Source: CAZOAR01 sp964577985
Lineage (GTDB): Bacteria > Gemmatimonadota > CAZMKB01 > CAZNLH01
Length of the DNA stretch: 64,000 nt
Reading direction: 5' to 3'
Assembly: GCA_964577985.1 (NCBI GenBank)
Contig: CAZOAR010000004.1
Span: 15,296-79,295, forward strand
Of this stretch, positions 52,130-59,228 are shown one piece after another; positions within the stretch are counted from its first letter, which is position 1, and every line of letters starts with the position of its first letter. The notes under the pieces were generated by a model. That model did no database searches. It saw only the letters and a program-made list of their open reading frames with translations, and was not told where the DNA came from. Made by a program: the position numbers and the translations under genes.

Positions 52130-53371
52130 TCAACCCGGGAGCACTCGTTCGAGTAAATCTATAAGATGTTCTATCTCATGGGTAGTATTGTAATGCACGG
52201 CACTGACACGGACCACACCGTCATCCGGGTCGAGTCCGAGCGCCTGACACAAGCGGTACGCATACATGTTCCCGTAGCGGATGGCCATGTCGCTGCGGTC
52301 TATCTCCGTCACTATGTCCCTCGAGCTGGAGCGTTCGTGCACGAAACTTATCGTACTCACGCGACGGTCATCCACCGCCTCGGGCCCTATGATCCGGACC
52401 CCTGGCTTATCTGAGAGGTAGCCGATCAGTTTTTCCTTCACAGGCCTCTCACAGGCGACCATGCGTTCGAACGCAGCCTCGATCGTTCCCCGGTCGCATA
52501 CGCCCTCCTTGTCCAGGTTCGATCCGACGAGAAACCTCAAATAGTCACCGAGCGCGAGGAGCCCCGCGCATCCTTCGTAGGATGAACCTCCCGGCTCAAA
52601 TTTGCGGGGTAGATCATCCTTCGAAACAAAAAAATGGTTTGGACCCGTCAGTTCTTCAACCGCGTCCTTCCGCCCGTAAAGGGCCGCCATGTGCGGACCG
52701 TATACCTTGTAGGCCGAGTATGCATACCAGTCGACGTCCCAGGCGTCCACGTCCATAGCTCGATGTGGAGCGTAAGCAACGCCGTCTACCACGACACAGG
52801 CACCCGCTCTGTGCACGCACTCCGTAATCGCCGTGACATCCGCGATTTCACCCAGCAGGTTGGACACGTGAGGAAATGCTACCAGGGCCGTTCGTTCATT
52901 CAACTGCTCTTCCAGAGCGGCCAACGTTAATGAACAGGTTCTGGGGTCGACCCTCCACCACCGGATCTCTACTCCACGATCAGCCAGACTCGTCCAGGGT
53001 CCGATATTGGCCTCGTGGCCGCTTTCTGCGATCACAATCTCGCTTCCGGGAGCCAGGATCTGCGAATAGCAATCAGAAAGCATCTTTATGAGTGCCGTGG
53101 TGGACGGCCCGAAAATGACATGCCCTTTCGAGCCGTTCATAAGCGTGCTGACAAAGCTGTGAGCTTGTGCAACAACTCGGGTACAGACCTGCGACAGGTG
53201 ATAACCTGCGTCGAGTTGAACGTTCGTATGAAGCAGGTACTCATGCACACGATCGGCGACGACGAGCGGCACCTGGGTACCTCCTGCATTCTCGAGGAAT
53301 ACGGTCCCGGACGCGAGGGACGGGAAGGCCCCCCTGATGCGATTCCAGTCCTGTTCCACCCTGCCTTTCAC
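52130..53371 (-). CDS. Cysteine desulfurase-like PLP enzyme lacking the catalytic Cys
   Basis: A 413-aa class V aminotransferase-fold protein. The PLP Lys is in YSAYKVYGPH and the phosphate site is FGPSTTAL. It belongs to the cysteine desulfurase-like branch (SufS-like order), but where SufS/CsdA have R-x-G-H-H-C this protein has RYGNMY, with no Cys, so it is not a standard desulfurase. The end GVVRVSAVHYNTTHEIEHLIDLL matches a subfamily of unknown reaction. I choose the GTG at 53371 because AGGAG lies just before it; a GTG at 53410 would extend the protein by 13 residues. Confidence 0.75.
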   Translation of the reverse strand: MKGRVEQDWNRIRGAFPSLASGTVFLENAGGTQVPLVVADRVHEYLLHTNVQLDAGYHLSQVCTRVVAQAHSFVSTLMNGSKGHVIFGPSTTALIKMLSDCYSQILAPGSEIVIAESGHEANIGPWTSLADRGVEIRWWRVDPRTCSLTLAALEEQLNERTALVAFPHVSNLLGEIADVTAITECVHRAGACVVVDGVAYAPHRAMDVDAWDVDWYAYSAYKVYGPHMAALYGRKDAVEELTGPNHFFVSKDDLPRKFEPGGSSYEGCAGLLALGDYLRFLVGSNLDKEGVCDRGTIEAAFERMVACERPVKEKLIGYLSDKPGVRIIGPEAVDDRRVSTISFVHERSSSRDIVTEIDRSDMAIRYGNMYAYRLCQALGLDPDDGVVRVSAVHYNTTHEIEHLIDLLERVLPG

Positions 53372-53564
53372 AACACTCCTCTCCTGCCTCTCCAGATACG
53401 TTCCAACCACTTCAGCCGCTACTGCATCCCCATGAGCCGGCAGCCGTCACTCTGCCAGCCTCGAACCACTCGATCAGGTGTATCCATGAATTGAAAACCG
53501 CGAGACGACGTCGGCAACCGGACAGGGCGGGACTGTCATCGACCACCGATCGTGCCGGGCTATT

Positions 53565-53771
53565 TCAACATCCGGAACCGGAAATAATCATAATATCCAG
53601 CCTGATCGCGTGCCCTACCGCATCCTCGATGTCAGACATTTTCTCAAGCCGCCTTGCCGCTCCATAGACGACATAACCCTTGTCCAGCAACTTGAGGGAG
53701 AAATCTCTTCCCATTCCTGATGATGCTCCCGTGACGAGAACCACCTCTCGCTCTGCCTCGCTCTTCTTCAT
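53565..53771 (-). pseudogene. Truncated short-chain dehydrogenase remnant
   Basis: 68 codons starting with a good SD (AAGGA) and a normal SDR N-terminus: VVLVTGASSGMGRDFSLKLLDKGYVVYGAARRLEKM...HAIRLDI. The frame then turns into MIISGSGC and stops. A full SDR is about 250 aa; the Tyr-x-x-x-Lys and later parts are absent, and the next 150 bases on the same strand do not continue the fold in any frame I checked. It looks like a gene cut off by deletion. Confidence 0.7.
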
Positions 53772-53954
53772 CTTCGATTATCCTTACCGGGATAGCCTTC
53801 GTTGCTCAACTCGAGGCACGTGGATTCTGTAATATGCCCTGTATCCAGGAAACACTTCCGTGAGTTTCGCCGCTCACTCGGGCACCCTTGATAATTCGAC
53901 CAGGTCATATTGCCCGCTTCACGTCTTCATGTCAAGGCCGACATATTCGTCTGC

Positions 53955-54386
53955 TCAGAACGATATCGATTGAACCGTGTGTTTCTGTCCGAGTCCGAGA
54001 TCCGGCTCGCCCGGTGCCGCGATCATGGTGCTGAATATGTCGAGGCAGCTGTCATCCCTGCAACTCCTGATCGGGCCTGCTATGGAGTCATGATAATAGC
54101 AGATAACATCATTGACCGTGCCTCCGAAGAGCACCATCGAATAGGCATTATCCGGGCAGTTGCCCTCGCGATCCCAGAACACCGACCTGCCATCGATCAA
54201 GTATAGCTGGTTACGCATATCGGCACAATCCGCGACACTGGCCATCTCTTTGAACGGGGTCAGATCGATTTGCGGGGAGGATGAGGTGCCTTCATCCCGG
54301 CATCCGGTCTGCATAAGCAGAACGGCAGAGGCCAAAATCGCCAGGATGGTACTGAATCTCCGGGCTTGCTTCTGGATCTCACACAT
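53955..54386 (-). CDS. Small lipoprotein of unknown function
   Basis: A 143-aa lipoprotein. The start at 54386 has GAGG at good distance; a second ATG at 54392 is too close to it. The signal ends in LLMQTGC. The mature part has four to six Cys (ADCADM, GNCPDN, VICYY, IRSCRDDSC), so disulfides are likely in the periplasm. I do not recognise a family. It is a single gene with short spacers on both sides. Confidence 0.62.
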   Translation of the reverse strand: MCEIQKQARRFSTILAILASAVLLMQTGCRDEGTSSSPQIDLTPFKEMASVADCADMRNQLYLIDGRSVFWDREGNCPDNAYSMVLFGGTVNDVICYYHDSIAGPIRSCRDDSCLDIFSTMIAAPGEPDLGLGQKHTVQSISF

Positions 54387-54484
54387 GATCATGACCTCAA
54401 CTGTTGTCCAGCATGAAACGCCATCGTGTGGGAAAACGCTGTCACCTGCCCGCCACGCTATTACAGGAGTGCATTTCATCCACT

Positions 54485-54553
54485 CGCCCCGGGTGGATCG
54501 GCCCGGTCGGGGCCTGATCAGGTTTCTTGCGCCCCGGGTAGATACGCCCCGGT
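54485..54553. repeat. Pair of imperfect 23-24-nt GC-rich direct repeats
   Basis: 54485-54507 and 54530-54553 share CGCCCCGGGT, then GAT after one changed base, and end in CCCGGT. The two are 45 bases apart in the spacer between two lipoprotein genes. Function unknown; they could be a duplicated binding site or simple GC-rich drift. Confidence 0.4.
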
Positions 54554-54736
54554 GAGTCGCCAGAAGCTCGGGTTCCTGATAGACAACATGTCAAACCCAC
54601 CCGAACGTTGTCTCACTCCTGTATGCACGCCAGTAAACCAGGTGACAGCCACGTTCATCAGCACCGTAAGCCGGAGTGGAAATGGAGTCCACACCTCCCC
54701 CGGGCTCAAGCGGCCATCACACAGAGCAGACAACTC

Positions 54737-55090
54737 CTATAAGCAGGCGAGGCACGCATACAGATTCACCTCAATTCTCTCACCCGCCGCGACAGCAGCC
54801 GGAACATGGTATTCAAGGAAACCAGGCCCCTCGCAACAAACCTCGGCATTCACAAAATAGTCTCCCGGGGCAACCTCAAAGACCGCCATACCATCCTTGT
54901 CGGTCCTCAACACCAGCGTGACCGGCGCTACCTCAATCTCCACATCCGCAACCGGGTCCTGAGATGTTCCATCAGTCACGGATACGGATATGAAACCGGT
55001 GGATGGCTGCGAAGCTTCCTCATCACAACCAGAGAGCAGAATAAGACCGGAGACAAAGAGAATCGTTGTGACGATCGTGGTACTTTGCAT
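54737..55090 (-). CDS. Small lipoprotein with carboxypeptidase-regulatory-like fold
   Basis: A 117-aa lipoprotein: signal VTTILFVSGLILLSGC, then a beta-sandwich reading GFISVSVTDGTSQDPVADVEIEVAPVT...TDKDGMAVFEVAPGDYFVNAE, as in carboxypeptidase-regulatory-like/CarboxypepD_reg domains. Cys pairs occur near the end (VCCEGPG and LYACLACL). AGGAG is about 10 bases from the ATG at 55090; a GTG at 55099 abuts the SD and is less likely. It is probably an accessory surface or periplasmic protein. Confidence 0.68.
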   Translation of the reverse strand: MQSTTIVTTILFVSGLILLSGCDEEASQPSTGFISVSVTDGTSQDPVADVEIEVAPVTLVLRTDKDGMAVFEVAPGDYFVNAEVCCEGPGFLEYHVPAAVAAGERIEVNLYACLACL

Positions 55091-55283
55091 TTCACTCACT
55101 CTCCTCTCCGATGAAAATGAGTCTCAGTACCTGTTCATCGAGCGGCCCGCCTGACGTCCTGCCGATAGGTCGCAGGCTGGACAGGCATGGGGGTTGCCTC
55201 GAGCAAGACCCGTGGCAGGATAGATTGTCTGCTTCCGCGCACCGGCGCTTGATCCAGTCCCTGCTCCCTGGATATTCCGCTCT

Positions 55284-55976
55284 CTACGGCCAGTCGGTCC
55301 TGAGAGAGAGATAGCGTTCTTCCACCAGCAGGAAAAGCTCGGCAGTCGACGCGACGTCTCTCATGCAGTATCGGGCTATATCCTCGTACTCTCCCGCGTC
55401 ATACAGGCTGCCAACCTCCGAACCATCAACGCCGTCGGCCTTCGGGTCCGCGATGCCGAGTGTCCTGCACCAGAACGAGAGGCTGTAGGGGCGCGTGGCA
55501 CCGAAGAAGGAGAGGATTTCCATCAGGTCGCAGTGTGGTTTTACACGAAATCTGGCGGAATCGAGGTTCCTCGATGGCGTCACACCGGCGATAAGGGACC
55601 TCTGCATCAGGAAGGGGACATCAAAGGTCCTGCCGTTGTACGTCACCCAGACATTGTACCTCTCTATGTCTTTCCAGAACATCCGCAGGATCCCGGCCTC
55701 CGAGCCGGCCCGATAGACGATCCCCTCTTCCTCTCTCTCCTCGATTTCCTCCCCGGCACCAGGGACCTCGTAATAGACTCCGCCCTTGCGGGTGTCGGGA
55801 TTCATCATCCCTATCGCTATAACCTTGCCGGTCAGTCCGGAGAGTCCGAGTCGATCCCTGACCTCCTCCTCGTCGGCTTGCGGGCCGCTTCTCCGCACGA
55901 GGTATGCCCGCGTATCCTCATCCCACTCTTCCCATGGAAGGCCGGCGGTCTCGATGTCTATGACTATTCTTCGCAT
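55284..55976 (-). CDS. DEDD-family 3'-5' exonuclease-like protein (RNase H-like)
   Basis: A 230-aa predicted nuclease: IDIETAG gives the first two acidic residues (Asp7, Glu9), VTYNGRTFDVPFL the third, and YCMRDVASTAELF the last, the DEDD pattern of DnaQ/PolB-type exonucleases. It resembles the RNase_H_2/YprB-like group, stand-alone and often of unknown role in repair. No adjacent helicase is visible. The ATG start gives a normal N-terminus. Confidence 0.82.
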   Translation of the reverse strand: MRRIVIDIETAGLPWEEWDEDTRAYLVRRSGPQADEEEVRDRLGLSGLTGKVIAIGMMNPDTRKGGVYYEVPGAGEEIEEREEEGIVYRAGSEAGILRMFWKDIERYNVWVTYNGRTFDVPFLMQRSLIAGVTPSRNLDSARFRVKPHCDLMEILSFFGATRPYSLSFWCRTLGIADPKADGVDGSEVGSLYDAGEYEDIARYCMRDVASTAELFLLVEERYLSLRTDWP

Positions 55977-56071
55977 CTCTGCGACCCAACCTCGTGATGG
56001 AGGTTATACAACAGGCTCGATGACGGGCGACCGGCACACACAAACGACGTTTCCGCCGGGCTATCGCTCGA

Positions 56072-57202
56072 TCAGGAAGCGAGGTGCTCCTGGACAGCGG
56101 CCAGACCAGAGCCGAGCTTCACATCGTGGCCCACCGCCTTCAACGCCCGCTCTATCCCGCCGACGGCGACCAGGATGTCAAAGTCGTCGAAATACCCTAT
56201 ATGAGCGACACGGAATATCTTCCCCTTGAGATCTCCCTGACCACCGGCGAACATGATACCGAGGTCTTCTCTGAGACAGGCGAGAAACGACTTGCCATCG
56301 ACACTATCGGGGACCCTTACGGAGGTCAGCACGTTGGATGGGTTATCCGCCAGCAGTTCCAGCCCGATCGCCCTGACTCCGGCACGTGTCGCGTCGGCAA
56401 GCCTCTGGTGTCTCTTGAAGAGTGCGTCGAGACCTTCTTCTTCTATCTTCTTCAGCGCCAGTTCCAGCCCCATGATCAGGGTGAGCGCCGGGGTAAAGGG
56501 GTTCTGTCCTTTTCCGAGCGCCGTTTTCGCCTTCTCGAAGCTGAAGTAGAACTTCGGCAGATCGGACGACTCCACTGCACTCCAGGCCTTGTCGCTGAGG
56601 GAGACAAAGGCAAGACCGGGCGGAATCATGAGTCCCTTCTGAGATCCCGTAACGGCGGCATCTACTCCCCACGCGTCGAACTCGAGGTTGTGCACGCCGA
56701 GCCCGGTTATGGCGTCCACCACGAAGAGCGCATCATAGTTGCGCATCACCTCGCCGATCGCCTCGATATCGTTGAGGGCGCCCGTAGACGTCTCGCTTTG
56801 CGTGGTAAACACGGCGCGGATATCGGGTTGATCCGTGAGGACATCATCTATCTGCCGCGGGTCAACGCTCTTTCCCCATTCTATGTCGATCGGCACGAAT
56901 TCAACGCCGTAGGCGTCGCACAACTCTCCCCAGCGTTCCCCGAACTTGCCTCCCCTGACCACAAGCGCGCGATCGCCCCTGCTGAGGAGGTTGCACACCG
57001 TGGCCTCCATCCCGCCGGTCCCGGATGAAGTCAGCGTGTAGACATCGTTATCTGTCTGAAAGAGGTATTTGAGCCCTTCGTTGACCCTCGCGAATGATTC
57101 TTCGAACACGGGCAGCCTGTGATGTGTGATCGGCTTCGCCATCTCGAGCAGGACATCCTGCGGTACTGGTGTGGGTCCCGGTGTGAACAATCTTCTTCTC
57201 AT
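56072..57202 (-). CDS. Class V aminotransferase of serine metabolism (PSAT-like)
   Basis: A 376-aa PLP enzyme of the alanine-glyoxylate/serine-pyruvate group: FTPGPTPVPQDVL at the start, TSSGTGGMEA, FVVDAITGLGVH, and the PLP Lys in VTGSQKGLMIPPG. In several bacteria and archaea, such an enzyme replaces SerC as phosphoserine aminotransferase when it is next to serA, as here. AGGAG lies 6 bases before the ATG. It is third in the run serA > ParB-fold protein > this gene, after a 16-base gap. Confidence 0.82.
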   Translation of the reverse strand: MRRRLFTPGPTPVPQDVLLEMAKPITHHRLPVFEESFARVNEGLKYLFQTDNDVYTLTSSGTGGMEATVCNLLSRGDRALVVRGGKFGERWGELCDAYGVEFVPIDIEWGKSVDPRQIDDVLTDQPDIRAVFTTQSETSTGALNDIEAIGEVMRNYDALFVVDAITGLGVHNLEFDAWGVDAAVTGSQKGLMIPPGLAFVSLSDKAWSAVESSDLPKFYFSFEKAKTALGKGQNPFTPALTLIMGLELALKKIEEEGLDALFKRHQRLADATRAGVRAIGLELLADNPSNVLTSVRVPDSVDGKSFLACLREDLGIMFAGGQGDLKGKIFRVAHIGYFDDFDILVAVGGIERALKAVGHDVKLGSGLAAVQEHLAS

Positions 57203-57218
57203 TGATATCTCCTGCTGC

Positions 57219-58061
57219 TCAGTCGTCGAACAGTATGACTGGTTCCGGATAGTAACGGATTCTTCCTCGTTCCTGGCGCCATTTGAGCTCCGCCTGGAGG
57301 AGTTCGTTCTTGACCTCTATGTCGGCGTCCTGTCTCAGGATCGAGAGCGCGACCCCCACACGAAGCGGTCTTTCGTAAATAGAGTGACGTGTCGTCTTTC
57401 TCGGGAACAGTTTGCCTCCCAGCGTCCTCTGCCTGACCTCTTTCTTCGTGAAGCAGGGACGGATCACAAGGAAGTCGCACTTCGACTCCCTGAACTGTGA
57501 CTCCGAGGCGGTATTAGCGACGTATCTGATCCTGGCGCCTGCCTCGTCGAGTCTCTTCTCGAACCTGACCAGAGCATCTATCAATTCATCGAGTGCCAGC
57601 TCCCTCTCCCGGGCCCTTCTGGTTATCGAGCAGGTCCTGCCATCCCTGCCGACCACGGAGAAGATGCTCCGGCGGCTCATCACCTCTTCGCGGCCGTCTT
57701 CCCCCTCCACATCGGCTATCCTGTACTCCTCGCCACTGAACTCGTCCGTCAGGATCTTCTGTACGTCCGGCAGACCGGAGACCAGGCAATCCCAGCTCTC
57801 CAGGAGGATCCTCTCGTCACTGTATTCCACGAGATAGGCCACGAGATCGCGGCATCCACTCATCTTCAGGGCCTCCACCCTGTGCATCCCGTCGAGCGCG
57901 ATATACTGATCACCCTCCCTGGCCACGATGATCGGATCTCGCTGCATCCCGTCGTGTTCCATGTAGTTGGCCAGTCTCTTTGTCTGGCGTTGAATCACCT
58001 CTTCCGACCGAAGTGTACTCTTGACCGGTATGATTCTTATATTCTCCAGTATCTTCTTCAA
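57219..58061 (-). CDS. ParB-fold protein, putative serine kinase (SerK/SbnI-like)
   Basis: A 280-aa protein whose N-terminal 100 residues are a ParB/Srx-like domain (IRIIPVKSTLRSEE...DPIIVAREGDQYIALDGMHRVEAL, Asp57 and His60-Arg61, then Trp90 in LLESWD). It has no helix-turn-helix or ParB partition partner. Related domains in SerK (archaeal, ADP-dependent) and SbnI (staphylococcal) interconvert serine and O-phosphoserine. Flanked by serA and a PSAT-like gene and with no serB nearby, it may release serine from phosphoserine or make phosphoserine. The start is a TTG coupled to the serA stop (TTGA). The kinase role is inferred. Confidence 0.68.
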   Translation of the reverse strand: MKKILENIRIIPVKSTLRSEEVIQRQTKRLANYMEHDGMQRDPIIVAREGDQYIALDGMHRVEALKMSGCRDLVAYLVEYSDERILLESWDCLVSGLPDVQKILTDEFSGEEYRIADVEGEDGREEVMSRRSIFSVVGRDGRTCSITRRARERELALDELIDALVRFEKRLDEAGARIRYVANTASESQFRESKCDFLVIRPCFTKKEVRQRTLGGKLFPRKTTRHSIYERPLRVGVALSILRQDADIEVKNELLQAELKWRQERGRIRYYPEPVILFDD

Positions 58062-58993
58062 CCCTCGCTTCTTTCCTCTCCTCCGAGCGCGTCGAGGACC
58101 TTTCTGGCTACCTCTATTCCAACCCGCTTCTGCCCGTCCAGCGTGGACGCCGCAATGTGCGGGGTAAGGGCGATGTTCTCGAGGCCGAGGAGGGGACTGT
58201 CGGCCGGCGGTTCATGTTCGAAGACGTCGAGCGCCGCGCCCGCTATCTTCTTCGCCTTCAGCGCCTCGCATAGTGCCGATTCGTCCACCACTCCCCCGCG
58301 CGCGCAGTTGACGAGATAGGCCGTCGGTTTCATGGCGTCCAATTCCCCGGCTCCGATGAGCCCGGCCGTTTCGGGAGTGAGCGGTGTGTGCAGCGAGATA
58401 AAGTCCGATTCCCGGATGATGTCTTCCATGTCGACCAGCTCGATACCCATAGACCTGGCTTCCGCCTTCTCCACAAACGGATCCGCGGCTGTGACGCGCA
58501 TTCCTATGCCCATCGCCTTCTTCGCCAGTTCCCTGCCGATCCTGCCGAGCCCTACTATCCCCAGCGTCTTTCCCGAGAGCTCGACTCCTTTCAGGAGCTT
58601 CTTCTCCCACCCTCCAGCCGCTGTAGTTGTGTGCGCCCTCGGAAGCTGTCTCGCCAGGGCGAAGCAGAGGCCCAGCGCGTGCTCGGCGACAGACTGAGAG
58701 CTTGCTTCCGGTGTGTTTACGACTTTCACTCCACGCCCCTGAGCCGCCTCCAGGTCTATGTTGTCGAGCCCGACGCCACCCCTTGCTATCACCTCGAGTC
58801 TTTCGCCCCTGTCGATGACCTCCGCCGTCATCTTCGTCCTGCTCCGCACCACAATAGCGTGGTACTCCTTAATCTCGTTCACCAGGGCCGCGGCGTTGAT
58901 ATCGTCCTTGACGACTACTTCAATACCGGCACCTGAATTGAGGATATCCAGCCCGTCTTTCGAGAGCGGGTCTGCTATAAGGACTTTCTTCAT
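58058..58993 (-). CDS. serA: D-3-phosphoglycerate dehydrogenase, short form
   Basis: SerA oxidises 3-phosphoglycerate to 3-phosphohydroxypyruvate. The 311-aa protein begins VLIADPLSKDGLDIL and has VRSRTKMTAEVID, GVGLDNIDLEAA, GIVGLGRIGRELAKKA (NAD site), LHTPLTPETAGLIG, NCARGGVVDE and LTPHIAASTLDGQKRVG. It lacks the C-terminal ACT domain, as in short SerA forms that escape serine feedback. The ATG at 58993 has GAGG 6 bases upstream; an in-frame TTG at 59005 is less likely. It is first in the serine operon. Confidence 0.92.
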   Translation of the reverse strand: MKKVLIADPLSKDGLDILNSGAGIEVVVKDDINAAALVNEIKEYHAIVVRSRTKMTAEVIDRGERLEVIARGGVGLDNIDLEAAQGRGVKVVNTPEASSQSVAEHALGLCFALARQLPRAHTTTAAGGWEKKLLKGVELSGKTLGIVGLGRIGRELAKKAMGIGMRVTAADPFVEKAEARSMGIELVDMEDIIRESDFISLHTPLTPETAGLIGAGELDAMKPTAYLVNCARGGVVDESALCEALKAKKIAGAALDVFEHEPPADSPLLGLENIALTPHIAASTLDGQKRVGIEVARKVLDALGGEERSEG

Positions 58994-59033
58994 GCCATGC
59001 CTCAACCTTTCGGCGTTAAACCGCCTATCGTAG

Positions 59034-59114
59034 TTAGTTGAACGGGACCAGCGCCCCGGCGGATTTCATGGCCGCCTCGCCGAATGGATACCCGAACAGC
59101 GGACAGGGCGCCAT
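59034..59114 (-). CDS. Candidate 26-aa leader ORF upstream of serA
   Basis: ATG at 59114 to TAA at 59034-59036, just after the predicted start of the promoter at 59134-59162 and 40 bases before serA. It encodes a peptide beginning MAPCPLFGYPFGEAAMKSAG. A GAGG lies about 11 bases upstream of the ATG. The peptide holds one Ser, so it is not a Ser-rich attenuation leader. It may be chance. Confidence 0.25.
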   Translation of the reverse strand: MAPCPLFGYPFGEAAMKSAGALVPFN

Positions 59115-59133
59115 AAGGGGAACGACCTCGCAG

Positions 59134-59162
59134 AAAATACCAAAACAACCAGACAAAGTCAA
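59134..59162 (-). promoter_or_regulatory. Promoter of the serA operon
   Basis: Minus strand TTGACT (59162-59157), 17-nt spacer, TATTTT (59139-59134), with one and two mismatches to consensus. The start would be near 59127, a leader of about 135 nt before serA. Confidence 0.6.
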
Positions 59163-59228
59163 CCTGACCCAGCGTTTGAAATTTCCCCGGTTTTTCTTGT
59201 GCATTGTGGCATCAAGTGTCCCTCTCGC

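Noticed and set aside
56084..57028. A 314-codon plus-strand open frame opposite the class V aminotransferase
   Set aside because: The aminotransferase on the minus strand keeps its PLP Lys and family motifs, so the plus frame is a shadow.
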